Notes: generated by a model not told the origin, from the sequence alone. A stretch of 6,983 bases of DNA from Blastocatellia bacterium (GCA_003175865.1 PSRF01000320.1:1-6983); one strand, 5' to 3'; counted from the first letter of the stretch, positions 1-5,960 are shown. Made by a program: numbers and translations.

Positions 1-66
1 GCCAAACCATTTCGTAGTCTATTTCTCACGAGTAGAATATCGACCGAACACGAGAGGTCGTTAATA

Positions 67-681
67 ATGCAAAAGAAGACTCATTGGGAAAACGTCTATC
101 ATACTAAAGAGCCAACTGAGGTAAGTTGGTTTCAGGAACATCCGGAGCTGTCGCTTAAGTTCATCGAGCAAACCGGAATAAACAAAAATGCGCAAATTAT
201 CGAGGTTGGTGGCGGCGCTTCGACTCTAGTAGATGATCTGATCGATGCCGGTTATCGAAACGTCACAGTCCTGGACATTTCTGGCGCCGCACTCGAAGTA
301 GCGCGGCAACGCCTCGGGTCAAACGCTTCCACTGTCACGTGGTTGGAAGAGGACATCACTAAGGTGAACCTGCCGGAAAAATTCTACGACGTTTGGCATG
401 ACCGCGCTGTTTTTCATTTTCTGATAATCGAGGAAGATCGCCTGCGCTACGTTGATGCGGTACAACGCTCGGTCAAAACAGGTGGTCACGTCATCGTTGC
501 AACCTTCGGACTCGAAGGACCAATGCGTTGCAGCGGTCTCGACGTGGTGAGATACAGCGCTGACAGCCTGCACGATGAGTTTGGTGATGATTTTCAGTTA
601 GTTGATACGACGACGGAGTCGCACAATACACCATTCGGCAAGGAGCAGAAATTTATTTATTGCTACTGCCGTAAGACATGA
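67..681 (+). CDS. Class I SAM-dependent methyltransferase
   Basis: Predicted soluble cytoplasmic methyltransferase of 204 residues that transfers a methyl group from S-adenosylmethionine; the substrate cannot be told. The Rossmann-type SAM fold is visible. The glycine-rich motif I is IIEVGGGAS (residues 44-52), an acidic residue ends strand 2 in VLDIS (D70), an EED triplet (94-96) follows, and strand 4 is FYDVWHDRAVFHF (106-118). The N-terminal HWENVY...EVSWFQ stretch (6-23) and the C-terminal TPFGKEQKFIYCYCRK are typical of small stand-alone methyltransferases often annotated as type 11/12 or trans-aconitate-like. Length is normal and all motifs are intact. The ATG at 67 is chosen because GAGAGG (52-57) lies 9 nt upstream. 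A TAGAAT at 33-38 could be a -10 box, but no good -35 accompanies it. The gene is monocistronic and converges on the minus-strand gene that ends at 870. Confidence 0.9.
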   Translation: MQKKTHWENVYHTKEPTEVSWFQEHPELSLKFIEQTGINKNAQIIEVGGGASTLVDDLIDAGYRNVTVLDISGAALEVARQRLGSNASTVTWLEEDITKVNLPEKFYDVWHDRAVFHFLIIEEDRLRYVDAVQRSVKTGGHVIVATFGLEGPMRCSGLDVVRYSADSLHDEFGDDFQLVDTTTESHNTPFGKEQKFIYCYCRKT

Positions 682-757
682 AACTTCCTCGGTTGACTTC
701 TTCCCTTTTTCAACGCACGTAACATTCAGTACGCGCAAGCGATTCCATGCCTTATCG

Positions 758-825
758 CCGCTCTTCCGAACGGAGCGGAGTATACGAGGCGACATGGCTA
801 TAAAGATGCCACTCCTGACCGAGTG
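758..825. terminator. Two small hairpins between convergent genes, possible weak terminators
   Basis: The 188-nt gap between the convergent gene ends (681 and 870) holds two perfect but short inverted repeats: CCGCTC (758-763) with GAGCGG (773-778), loop 9 nt, and CACTC (810-814) with GAGTG (821-825), loop 6 nt. Neither has a proper T-run on either strand, so a terminator role is inferred only from position. Nothing else was seen in this gap. Confidence 0.25.
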
Positions 826-869
826 AAGTCACTTTAGTTTTCAAATGGTTTTCTCAGAGCATTGCATGG

Positions 870-1289
870 TCATTCCTTCAAGACCCTGGGCCATTTGTTT
901 CGTAACAACAGAATACCCGATATGGCTACGGCTCCTGCTGAAAAGAATCCGAGCCAAAACCAACCCGTTAGCTCAGCCGTAATCACATCAGACTCGTCAT
1001 ATGCACGGACTCGTTCACGATTCATGAGATAAACGCAAACGAGACCGCACAGTGTACTTGCCAACGAGAAGAAACCGTTCTGTTCCTGCCTGAGTTGTCG
1101 TAGTGCTGAAAGGATCAGGACTAACATCAGAACTGGAATGAGCCACAACAAGCCATCTTCGTGCCGAGCAAGGTCCAACCCGCTCAACGTATCTTTTGCA
1201 CCTGCGCAACTGACTTGAATCCAGGGAAGGAAAAAACAGACGAGCACAATGACCAAAGCGCTAAGGTTCATACGACGCAGATGTTTCAA
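870..1289 (-). CDS. Small four-helix membrane protein, function unknown
   Basis: A 139-residue integral membrane protein with four predicted membrane segments at about residues 8-22, 47-63, 73-89 and 107-128. Short charged loops separate them (for example RQLRQEQ and RERVRAYDESD). A recognisable element sits just after helix 1: FLPWIQVSC followed by TLSGLDLA (35-42). I have seen this W-x-V-S-C / L-S-G arrangement in uncharacterised small membrane proteins, but I know no function for it. The start is a TTG at 1289. AGGAGG (1295-1300, minus strand) sits 5 nt upstream of it, whereas the next in-frame ATG (codon 7) would be 23 nt from that site. The gene lies 60 nt downstream of the plsC-like gene on the same strand, so the two are probably co-transcribed. 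A role in the envelope is guessed from that context only. Confidence 0.75.
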   Translation of the reverse strand: MKHLRRMNLSALVIVLVCFFLPWIQVSCAGAKDTLSGLDLARHEDGLLWLIPVLMLVLILSALRQLRQEQNGFFSLASTLCGLVCVYLMNRERVRAYDESDVITAELTGWFWLGFFSAGAVAISGILLLRNKWPRVLKE

Positions 1290-1294
1290 AGCAA

Positions 1295-1300
1295 CCTCCT
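1295..1300 (-). promoter_or_regulatory. Ribosome binding site fixing a TTG start
   Basis: On the minus strand the sequence reads AAAGGAGGTTGC, a near-perfect Shine-Dalgarno, 5 nt before TTG at 1289. It decides the start of the four-helix membrane protein in favour of TTG over the later ATG at 1271. Confidence 0.8.
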
Positions 1301-1349
1301 TTGGGTACTTGTCATAGACCAGCAGTTGAACAATCCCACCATTTTCGAG

Positions 1350-2051
1350 CTATGTTGAGCAAATGAGAGGCTCCTTCTGCTTCGCTTCTTTCTCGAGTCG
1401 AAGTACTTGTTTCCGAAGCCATGCGGCGCCGTCGTTCAAGTCTAAATCTTCCGGTATATGAACCGGTCGGCCGACCTGGACCACATAACGACGTCGCGGC
1501 CATGTTCCCTGGCTCATCCAGGTCGCAATCGGCAGAATCGCGGCACCTGACTTCCTTTGCAGATAGACCACCCCGGGCGCAAATTCGCCAATTGGCGGAT
1601 GTCTCTTTCTCCAGATCTCACCTTCAGGGAAAATCGCCACCACATCACCATCACTTAGTGCACCGAGTAGTCCACGAACCCTCTCACCATGAAAACCGTT
1701 ACCATTGTTATCGGGCGGAAGTTCGACCACTCCTTCTAGCCGATACATGATTTTGATCAGTGGCTTGAACCAACGTAGCCATCGTAGGCGGCCCACAAAA
1801 GTCTGCGTCGCCAGCGTCCGAATTGGCAGTACGTTGCGGAAGTGAGGAAAGTCGAGTCCGATCATTAGCAGCCATGGGTCGAGCACTGACTTGTGTGTTG
1901 GTGAAAGAATTAAACAATGTGCCCGACTGTCAAAAGTGCCCGTAGGACGATGAACCCTGATGTCGTAACGAACTCGCAAAACCTGACCGACAACCCACGA
2001 GGCACATTGGCTCGCAACAACGATGAATCGATACGGACGGCTTTCCGACAC
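1350..2051 (-). CDS. plsC: 1-acyl-sn-glycerol-3-phosphate acyltransferase family protein (PlsC-like)
   Basis: A 233-residue acyltransferase of the PlsC/LPLAT family, which transfers an acyl chain to lysophosphatidic acid or a related glycerol lipid at the inner face of the cytoplasmic membrane. Family blocks appear in order: HX4D as H53-KSVL-D58 within LSPTHKSVLDPWLL, block II LPIRTLA with R78 (75-81), block III FPEG (141-144), and block IV with P174 in ILPIATW. A hydrophobic N-terminal stretch (about 9-26) probably gives membrane association. All catalytic blocks are present and the length is usual. The start is GTG at 2051: GAGGAG (2058-2063, minus) lies 6 nt upstream, and an ATG at 2056 is out of frame and too close to it. 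The gene probably heads an operon with the four-helix membrane protein. The exact acceptor (lysophosphatidate, ornithine lipid or another lysolipid) cannot be told from sequence, so the symbol is at family level. Confidence 0.88.
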   Translation of the reverse strand: MSESRPYRFIVVASQCASWVVGQVLRVRYDIRVHRPTGTFDSRAHCLILSPTHKSVLDPWLLMIGLDFPHFRNVLPIRTLATQTFVGRLRWLRWFKPLIKIMYRLEGVVELPPDNNGNGFHGERVRGLLGALSDGDVVAIFPEGEIWRKRHPPIGEFAPGVVYLQRKSGAAILPIATWMSQGTWPRRRYVVQVGRPVHIPEDLDLNDGAAWLRKQVLRLEKEAKQKEPLICST

Positions 2052-2057
2052 TTCATT

Positions 2058-2063
2058 CTCCTC
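2058..2063 (-). promoter_or_regulatory. Ribosome binding site fixing a GTG start of plsC
   Basis: The minus strand reads GCGAGGAGAATGAAGTG. GAGGAG is 6 nt from the in-frame GTG (2051) and only 1 nt from the out-of-frame ATG (2056), which supports GTG as initiator. Confidence 0.7.
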
Positions 2064-2108
2064 GCAATTTACCTCACATCCAACGCAGTCACCGTGCCGG
2101 ATCTGTTT

Positions 2109-2152
2109 CGAATTTGATAAATCGATTAAACAGCGGAGACGAATTTGTTAAA
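2109..2152. repeat. Two imperfect 13-bp direct repeats upstream of plsC
   Basis: CGAATTTGATAAA at 2109-2121 and CGAATTTGTTAAA at 2140-2152 differ at one base and are 31 bp apart start to start, about three helical turns. They lie in the 124-nt gap between the broken SGNH gene and plsC, where a promoter for the plsC pair would be expected. A regulator site is possible. AT-rich chance similarity is the alternative. No convincing -35/-10 pair was found in the gap. Confidence 0.35.
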
Positions 2153-2175
2153 GCAGAGGGCGGTCTCAATAACGA

Positions 2176-3368
2176 TTATTTGACGTCTGCAATCTGGAGG
2201 GTTGATTTCAAGATATTAGTTATGGCTTCCGCGTACAGAATGGCGCCCTGTTTGTTCGGGTGGCCCAGCGCAGCATAACGGAAGGATAAGCGTAATGTCT
2301 TGCGCTCTTTTTTCTGTTCCTCTGTCTCATCTGGCTGCTCTCCAAAAACTTCATTGCAACTCGTGGCTCTTTGTGCTCGCATCTCATCGTTACTGGGCAG
2401 CGGCATTTTGCCGAACGACAGCAGCAATAATGCCATCCTGAATGGAGAACGATTCAAGCCCCATAGACGAGTCTGCGGAGCTGCGAAGGAATACTCCGCT
2501 GGAAATTCTATTTTCGCGAACGTGATTCGCTGGTTACGGGTTTCGGAATTTACGTTTTGGACCGCCTGCGCAAGTGTTCTATTGGAAACGTCGTACCACT
2601 GTTTGGAGTTTACTTTCAATCTTTCGAAGACTTCTTTGCCGCTCATTTTGGGAGAACCCGACTGCACTTTGAAAAACCCGCGCGCCAAGGCCTTAACCAC
2701 GAAATCGTTTGCGTCTGATCGGAAAAGAAAAGGTAATATCCAGTAACGATTATCTGAGCCGAGGGAAAGGTTTTTGCAACTCGCCGCAATAGATTTTCGA
2801 CCGGCGCCCCACACTTTGCCCTGGTCATGTCATCCACTTCCTCAATCTTTGAGGCGTTCAGTAAGTTCTGTACTCCGACATCGTTTCCGCAACCACTCAG
2901 CAGCACAAAATCTACTTTAGATGGATCGGAAAATACCTTTAGAACACTTTCTATTTGGTCATTAATCGTTGGCGAGGCCAGGTTCACTTCAGCATTCGTT
3001 GAAGTGCGGTTGTCAGTCAGTGGCCCAACCTCATTGACGGCACCCGAATGTGCTTCGACTCGCACGGTGACGGGACGTCCAGTACTTTTTTCCAGCCATA
3101 GTTTCACTTGATACCAGGCTTTGTGCTCAAACTTCAGTCCTTCTCCCCAGAGTACTGAATCGCCAAGCACGACGACATTAATAGGATCAGTCGAGTGCGG
3201 ACTTACGTTTGTTTGTGTGTTTTGACAAGTTACTGGAAAGGCCAACAAGAACAGTAGGCACGCGGTGAAGATCTTGAGTTTAACTGTGGTCTTAAACGGG
3301 CGGCTTTGTTCTGAGTTTCGCGTAGATATCACTGAGTTACCCGAGAGCTCAGCAAAACGGCCGCACAT
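2176..3368 (-). pseudogene. SGNH/GDSL-family hydrolase, split by one frameshift
   Basis: Two overlapping minus-strand frames make up one SGNH (GDSL) hydrolase gene. Frame A (3368-2643) carries a hydrophobic signal segment (residues about 33-46), block I VVLGDSVLWGEGL with nucleophile S71, an SGAVNEVGP block (108-116), block III LLSGCGNDVGV with N162, and VTGYYLFFSDQT (208-219). Frame B, ending at 2176, continues with NDFVVKALARGFF and ends with RYAALGHPNKQGAILYAEAI, which holds the expected catalytic His (codon 2262-2260). Restoring one base near 2710-2735 joins them into 397 residues, a sensible length for a secreted esterase or lipase-like protein. The base three before the His encodes Ala rather than the usual Asp, so activity may use a Ser-His dyad. 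ATG 3368 has no clear ribosome site, which also fits decay. It could be an assembly error instead: the junction lies beside two TTTT runs. Substrate unknown. Confidence 0.8.
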
Positions 3369-3506
3369 CCGTTTGCTGATAACAGCGGCCTTAGCGTACT
3401 TGAAGTAAACAGTTCGGCCGAAATTAAGACACCTTCCTCTCCTTTCGTATCATTTGCGAACCAAAAGAAAACGCCGAAACGCCTCGCTTGGACCACAAAT
3501 CACGCG

Positions 3507-3522
3507 CCAGTTCAGGAACTGG
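3507..3522. promoter_or_regulatory. Perfect 7-bp-arm inverted repeat, operator-like
   Basis: CCAGTTC (3507-3513), spacer AG, GAACTGG (3516-3522): an uninterrupted 16-nt inverted repeat about 205 nt upstream of the lipoprotein start and 139 nt upstream of the SGNH start. The size and tight spacing resemble a dimeric regulator site. The two-base spacer makes a stable RNA hairpin less likely. No factor can be named. Confidence 0.4.
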
Positions 3523-3538
3523 ACCCAATGTTCAATTC

Positions 3539-3578
3539 TGTCAAAAGCAATGTTTATACCGACGAACATCGTCTGACA
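3539..3578. promoter_or_regulatory. Nested inverted repeat in the divergent spacer
   Basis: Outer arms TGTCA (3539-3543) and TGACA (3574-3578) enclose inner arms ATGTT (3550-3554) and AACAT (3565-3569), with asymmetric gaps of 6 and 4 nt between the arm pairs. It could be an operator or part of a leader RNA. Each arm is short, so chance is a real possibility. Confidence 0.25.
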
Positions 3579-3712
3579 TCTAAACCTGACAGCTTAAACA
3601 TTCTGGACACAAAGCTGACCTCACCTTTCAAGAAATCTTAAGTCCGATACGCACTGTTGGGGCATTCGACTTGTCTGTATTGATCGTGGAAAGTGAACTT
3701 GCTTGAGAGTCC

Positions 3713-3720
3713 AAAGGAGG
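3713..3720 (+). promoter_or_regulatory. Strong ribosome binding site before a GTG start
   Basis: AAAGGAGG ends 7 nt before the GTG at 3728 and matches the anti-Shine-Dalgarno almost fully. It fixes the start of the DUF4397 lipoprotein, whose next residues form a proper lipoprotein signal. Confidence 0.85.
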
Positions 3721-3727
3721 TTGTGAA

Positions 3728-4558
3728 GTGAAAGTAGTAGTAGTAAAGAAACTAGTTTTAATCCTCGGGTTATCACTGCTATTTGGAGCTTGTTCCAAGG
3801 AGCCGAAACAAACACAAACAGTGACCACAAAGACCGATTCAGGCACATCGACGGCCCCACCAGCTAAAGAAGTTAATCAGCGTAACAACGCATTGGTACG
3901 TGTAATCAACACTGTACCGGGTAATCCATCAATCGATATCTACGCCGATGATCAGAAAGTCTTTGACGCGGTATCGTTCAAGACTGTGACTCCGTATAAG
4001 GAAATCTCTGAACAGCGCCATACATTTAGAGTTAAGCGTGCTGGTCAGGACAGCAGTCAGCCTTTAACCGAAAACAGTGAAAGCATTGGCGGAGGCAAGC
4101 ATTACACGATTGTCGTGATGCCAGATACGAACCAAAAAGTTCAATTGCGCGTCGTCGCTGATAACTTAACGCCGACGTCAACAGATAAGGCAGAGGTTCG
4201 AGTAATCAATGCATCGCCTGACGCCGGAGATGTGGACGTTGTTGCCAAACAGGCGAACAAGAAATTGATCTCGGATGTCGGGGCGGGTGGCGAGACCAGC
4301 TATTCGAACGTTGACCCAATGACCGGCAGTCTTGAAGTACGTCCCGAAGGTAAGAACAACGCAATTGCAATCGTCGAGAATACCAAGTTAGAAAAGGGAA
4401 AGATCTATACGATTGTAGTGGCGGGCAATATGAAGGGCTCTCCGAAACTTCAAGCAATCATGATTGAAGATCAGGTGGGCAACCCGGCTACAGCGTCCAT
4501 GACGGAAAAAAGTGCCTCTCAGAAGAAGGAGCCTCGCACTGAAAAGGTGAAGTACTAG
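3728..4558 (+). CDS. Lipoprotein with two DUF4397 repeats
   Basis: A 276-residue exported lipoprotein. The signal peptide is MKVVVVKKLVLILGLSLLFG followed by A21 and the lipidated C22 (LLFGAC lipobox). S23 at position +2 gives no inner-membrane retention signal, so outer-membrane anchoring is expected. A Ser/Thr/Pro-rich linker (about 27-50) leads to two tandem beta-rich repeats at about 56-145 and 156-247. Each begins with VRVIN (57-61, 157-161) followed by a P-x-x-x-(I/V)-D stretch (NPSIDIYADD, DAGDVDVVAK), and each contains YTIVV (126-130, 227-231). This is the DUF4397 pattern, which is common in secreted proteins of unknown function and is thought to form a beta-sandwich. The C-terminus (about 257-276) is polar and Lys-rich. 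GTG start with a strong ribosome site. It appears monocistronic, closed by the hairpin at 4584-4624. Role unknown. Confidence 0.88.
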   Translation: MKVVVVKKLVLILGLSLLFGACSKEPKQTQTVTTKTDSGTSTAPPAKEVNQRNNALVRVINTVPGNPSIDIYADDQKVFDAVSFKTVTPYKEISEQRHTFRVKRAGQDSSQPLTENSESIGGGKHYTIVVMPDTNQKVQLRVVADNLTPTSTDKAEVRVINASPDAGDVDVVAKQANKKLISDVGAGGETSYSNVDPMTGSLEVRPEGKNNAIAIVENTKLEKGKIYTIVVAGNMKGSPKLQAIMIEDQVGNPATASMTEKSASQKKEPRTEKVKY

Positions 4559-4583
4559 AATGGTGGAACAATTCCGGAGAGGC

Positions 4584-4624
4584 CGCTATCAACGAGGCGG
4601 AACTAGTTCCGCCTCCTGGTAGCG
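4584..4624. terminator. Very strong two-tier hairpin downstream of the lipoprotein gene
   Basis: The inner arms GAGGCGGAAC (4594-4603) and GTTCCGCCTC (4606-4615) form a perfect palindrome of 22 nt. Outside it CGCTATCA (4584-4591) pairs with TGGTAGCG (4617-4624), 8 pairs with one G-U, separated by a 2x1 internal loop. It starts 26 nt after the lipoprotein stop. There is no T-run (CTTAAACG follows), so it is not a classical Rho-independent terminator. A U-less terminator, an mRNA 3'-end stabiliser or a mobile palindrome are all possible. Confidence 0.55.
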
Positions 4625-4653
4625 CTTAAACGTTCCTCCAGCCGACCAATTGG

Positions 4654-4884
4654 TTGAGCAGTGTCCGTATTTTTAATTCCTCTGAATTCGATTGCGTCCT
4701 AATCGAAGCAGGTGATTCATGCAAACACTACGTCAAGGGAATAGATTTTACTGGCTTCGTTCATGCAGTTCCTCTTGTCGACGATATTTACTCAGCGCGA
4801 CTCGATCTTTGGGCGCGTGATCACAGTTACACGAAGATCGAATTGCATCTCATCAGCATCTGGTTGTACGGTCACGTACCGTGA
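4654..4884 (+). CDS. Doubtful 76-codon ORF, unknown
   Basis: An open frame bounded upstream by a TAA at 4627-4629. Its only start codon near the 5' end is TTG at 4654, with no ribosome site before it. The predicted product is acidic to neutral, begins SVRIFNSSEFDCVLIEAGD, and has a later LDLWARDHSYTKIELHL stretch and a C-terminal ISIWLYGHVP. It has two Cys and no signal peptide or membrane segment. The amino-acid make-up looks protein-like rather than random, and I do not recognise a family. The weak start suggests either the 3' part of a decayed gene or a chance frame. The nearest neighbours are the hairpin ending at 4624 and the structured leader from 4970. Confidence 0.3.
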   Translation: MSSVRIFNSSEFDCVLIEAGDSCKHYVKGIDFTGFVHAVPLVDDIYSARLDLWARDHSYTKIELHLISIWLYGHVP

Positions 4885-4969
4885 TTAAATTAAAGCGAGA
4901 CATCTGAGAGAAACATAAACTTGTAGACAAGACTCCTTAACACAACTCTCCTATATGTTAGGTTAGCGT

Positions 4970-5047
4970 ACCCCGTAGGCTTCAGAACGGTGGATCAGCG
5001 AGTTACAGCTTACAAAGCTGCGGGGTGAAGTGTGCGCTCTCGCTGAT
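4970..5047 (+). promoter_or_regulatory. Leader with two mutually exclusive RNA folds (candidate attenuator or riboswitch-like)
   Basis: Fold 1: ATCAGCGAG (4994-5002) pairs perfectly with CTCGCTGAT (5039-5047) and encloses CAGCTT-ACA-AAGCTG (5006-5020). Fold 2: ACCCCGTAGgCTT (4970-4982) pairs with AAGCTGCGGGGT (5015-5026), 12 pairs with one G-U and one bulged G. AAGCTG (5015-5020) is shared, so the folds exclude each other. The element ends 44 nt before the GTG start of the Met-rich membrane peptide. I do not recognise a known riboswitch class. Regulation is inferred from the base-pairing and the position only. Confidence 0.4.
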
Positions 5048-5091
5048 TATGCTGAATGTGGAAGATTGCAAGGGCGGGAAAGGGACAAACT

Positions 5092-5334
5092 GTGAATAAC
5101 AAACGATTGCTAAGGTGGGTGGTAATCATAGTTTTGATTTTGCTGCTGATCCCAGTCATCACCATGCTCGGGGCGATGATGATGGGGGCGACAATTGGGG
5201 GCGGAATGATGCGATCGATGGGCGGGATGATGAGTACCAGAGCTACGGGCCTGGGTCTCGCTTGGCTGATTCTCGTCGCGGCCGCACTTGTATTTCTGCT
5301 GATCACAGTCGCACGCGGCAGAACACGTCTATGA
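5092..5334 (+). CDS. Small Met/Gly-rich membrane protein with two helices
   Basis: An 80-residue protein from the GTG at 5092 (AGGGA at 5081-5085, 6 nt upstream). An ATG at 5056 would add 12 residues but has no ribosome site. The N-terminus NNKRLLRW is basic, followed by helix 1 VVIIVLILLLIPVITML (about 9-25). A Met/Gly-rich middle then has nine Met in 26 residues (MLGAMMMG... GGGMMRSMGGMM). Helix 2 is LGLAWLILVAAALVFLLITV (about 54-73), and the tail is basic (ARGRTRL). The positive-inside rule puts both termini in the cytoplasm with the short Met/Gly loop outside. Met clusters facing the periplasm are known from Cu(I)-handling proteins, so a metal role is conceivable, but no metal-resistance gene is seen nearby. 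Function unknown. Confidence 0.6.
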   Translation: MNNKRLLRWVVIIVLILLLIPVITMLGAMMMGATIGGGMMRSMGGMMSTRATGLGLAWLILVAAALVFLLITVARGRTRL

Positions 5335-5381
5335 AAGGAAGTTCAGTTTGAGTAACCCCAGCACATTTCAGAAGATCTCAC

Positions 5382-5398
5382 CCTGGCCATGTGCCAGG
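5382..5398. terminator. Short hairpin after the Met-rich membrane protein gene
   Basis: CCTGGC (5382-5387) and GCCAGG (5393-5398) form a 6-bp GC-rich stem with a 5-nt loop, 48 nt after the stop at 5334. No T-run follows. It may weakly separate this gene from the VOC gene. The rest of the 183-nt gap shows only tiny frames without support. Confidence 0.3.
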
Positions 5399-5505
5399 CC
5401 AAGGCGTGCGTAGTGAAAAAGAAGTCTGCAAGTAGCGCTTGGACCAAAACTGCCACAGCCTCAGCCATCTATTGAGAGAACACCCGACAAGATTGAAGCT
5501 AAGTG

Positions 5506-5512
5506 AAAGGAG
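5506..5512 (+). promoter_or_regulatory. Ribosome binding site fixing the VOC start
   Basis: AAAGGAG ends 5 nt before the ATG at 5518. An in-frame GTG at 5503 lies upstream of and overlaps this site, so the longer version is rejected. Confidence 0.8.
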
Positions 5513-5517
5513 CAACC

Positions 5518-5931
5518 ATGAGTACAAGAGCAACAACTACGACTGAACCGCTCTTTAAGCACGCAAACGCATTTTCGAGTTTCTCCGTCAACGATTTGCA
5601 GCGAGCAAAGCACTTCTACGCAAAGACTCTCGGCCTTGAAGTCTCTGAAACCCCGGAAGGCCTGCAGTTGGAACTTGCGGGCAGGCCGAGCGTTTTCATT
5701 TATCCCAAACCCAATCACGAGCCAGCGACATTCACCGTGCTCAATTTTCTCGTTGAAGACATCGATGAAGCGGTGGACCAGTTGACTAAACGAGGAGTCA
5801 GTTTCGAACACTACGACCAGGCCGGAATCCAGACTGATCAGAAGGGGATCTCACGTGGCGAACGTGGGCCAAGTATCGCGTGGTTCAAAGATCCGGATGG
5901 AAACATTCTCTCAGCACTGGAAAAAAAGTGA
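5518..5931 (+). CDS. VOC (glyoxalase/bleomycin-resistance fold) family protein
   Basis: A 137-residue protein of the vicinal oxygen chelate superfamily, made of two beta-alpha-beta-beta-beta modules. Module 1 covers about residues 18-62, with [19 protein letters not shown] (22-40) followed by [12 protein letters not shown]. Module 2 covers about 72-135, with [17 protein letters not shown] (77-93) and the terminal [15 protein letters not shown] (122-136). VOC enzymes normally hold a metal with His/Gln/Glu at the first strand of each module and a Glu after the DPDGN turn. Here the strand-1 position is Ser/Phe, and the residue where Glu is usual is Ser or Ala (ILSAL). The protein is therefore probably not a classical metal-dependent glyoxalase; it could bind a ligand or act in antibiotic or stress tolerance, which is inference. 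Start fixed by AAAGGAG 5 nt upstream. A hairpin spans its stop codon. Confidence 0.87.
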   Translation: MSTRATTTTEPLFKHANAFSSFSVNDLQRAKHFYAKTLGLEVSETPEGLQLELAGRPSVFIYPKPNHEPATFTVLNFLVEDIDEAVDQLTKRGVSFEHYDQAGIQTDQKGISRGERGPSIAWFKDPDGNILSALEKK

Positions 5932-5960
5932 GCTCAGTGTTTCTTGGAATCCGAGCTCAC
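5928..5960. terminator. Inverted repeat overlapping the VOC stop codon
   Basis: GTGAGCTC (5928-5935) and GAGCTCAC (5953-5960) are perfect 8-bp arms with a 17-nt loop. The left arm contains the TGA stop (5929-5931). No T-run follows, so a terminator role is uncertain. It might act as a 3' stability hairpin. Confidence 0.35.

Larger units (their letters stand above)
3369..3727. other. 359-nt divergent intergenic region
   Basis: This spacer lies between the broken SGNH gene (minus) and the DUF4397 lipoprotein (plus). It has no credible gene: the longer frames that enter it are antisense or lack start signals. It contains an exact inverted repeat (3507-3522), a nested inverted repeat (3539-3578), two CTGACA copies (3573-3578 and 3586-3591) and the lipoprotein ribosome site. 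I could not pick out a convincing -35/-10 promoter for either direction. Confidence 0.6.

Noticed and set aside
602..826. A 74-codon + strand frame overlapping the methyltransferase end
   Set aside because: Mostly inside the methyltransferase gene in another frame, Arg/Phe-rich shadow without start signals.
2712..2740. Programmed -1 frameshift in the SGNH gene
   Set aside because: The T-rich run does not form an X XXY YYZ heptamer in the reading phase, and I saw no obvious stimulatory structure or reason for a dual product.
2300..2746. A 148-codon + strand frame opposite the SGNH gene
   Set aside because: Antisense to clear SGNH homology, no family resemblance, no ribosome site.
3420..3453. 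AAAGGAGAGGAAGG on the minus strand as a ribosome site for the SGNH gene
   Set aside because: The GTG beside it is followed at once by a stop, and the site is more than 60 nt from ATG 3368. A 9-codon frame there has no support.
5348..5413. A 21-codon TTG frame with AAAGGAA about 7 nt upstream, right after the Met-rich membrane protein
   Set aside because: Pro/Arg-rich, no recognisable feature, runs through the hairpin at 5382-5398. A match of this quality is expected by chance.
5413..5475. A 20-codon GTG frame directly following a TAG
   Set aside because: No ribosome site, low-complexity Ser/Ala/Thr content, not supported by anything else.
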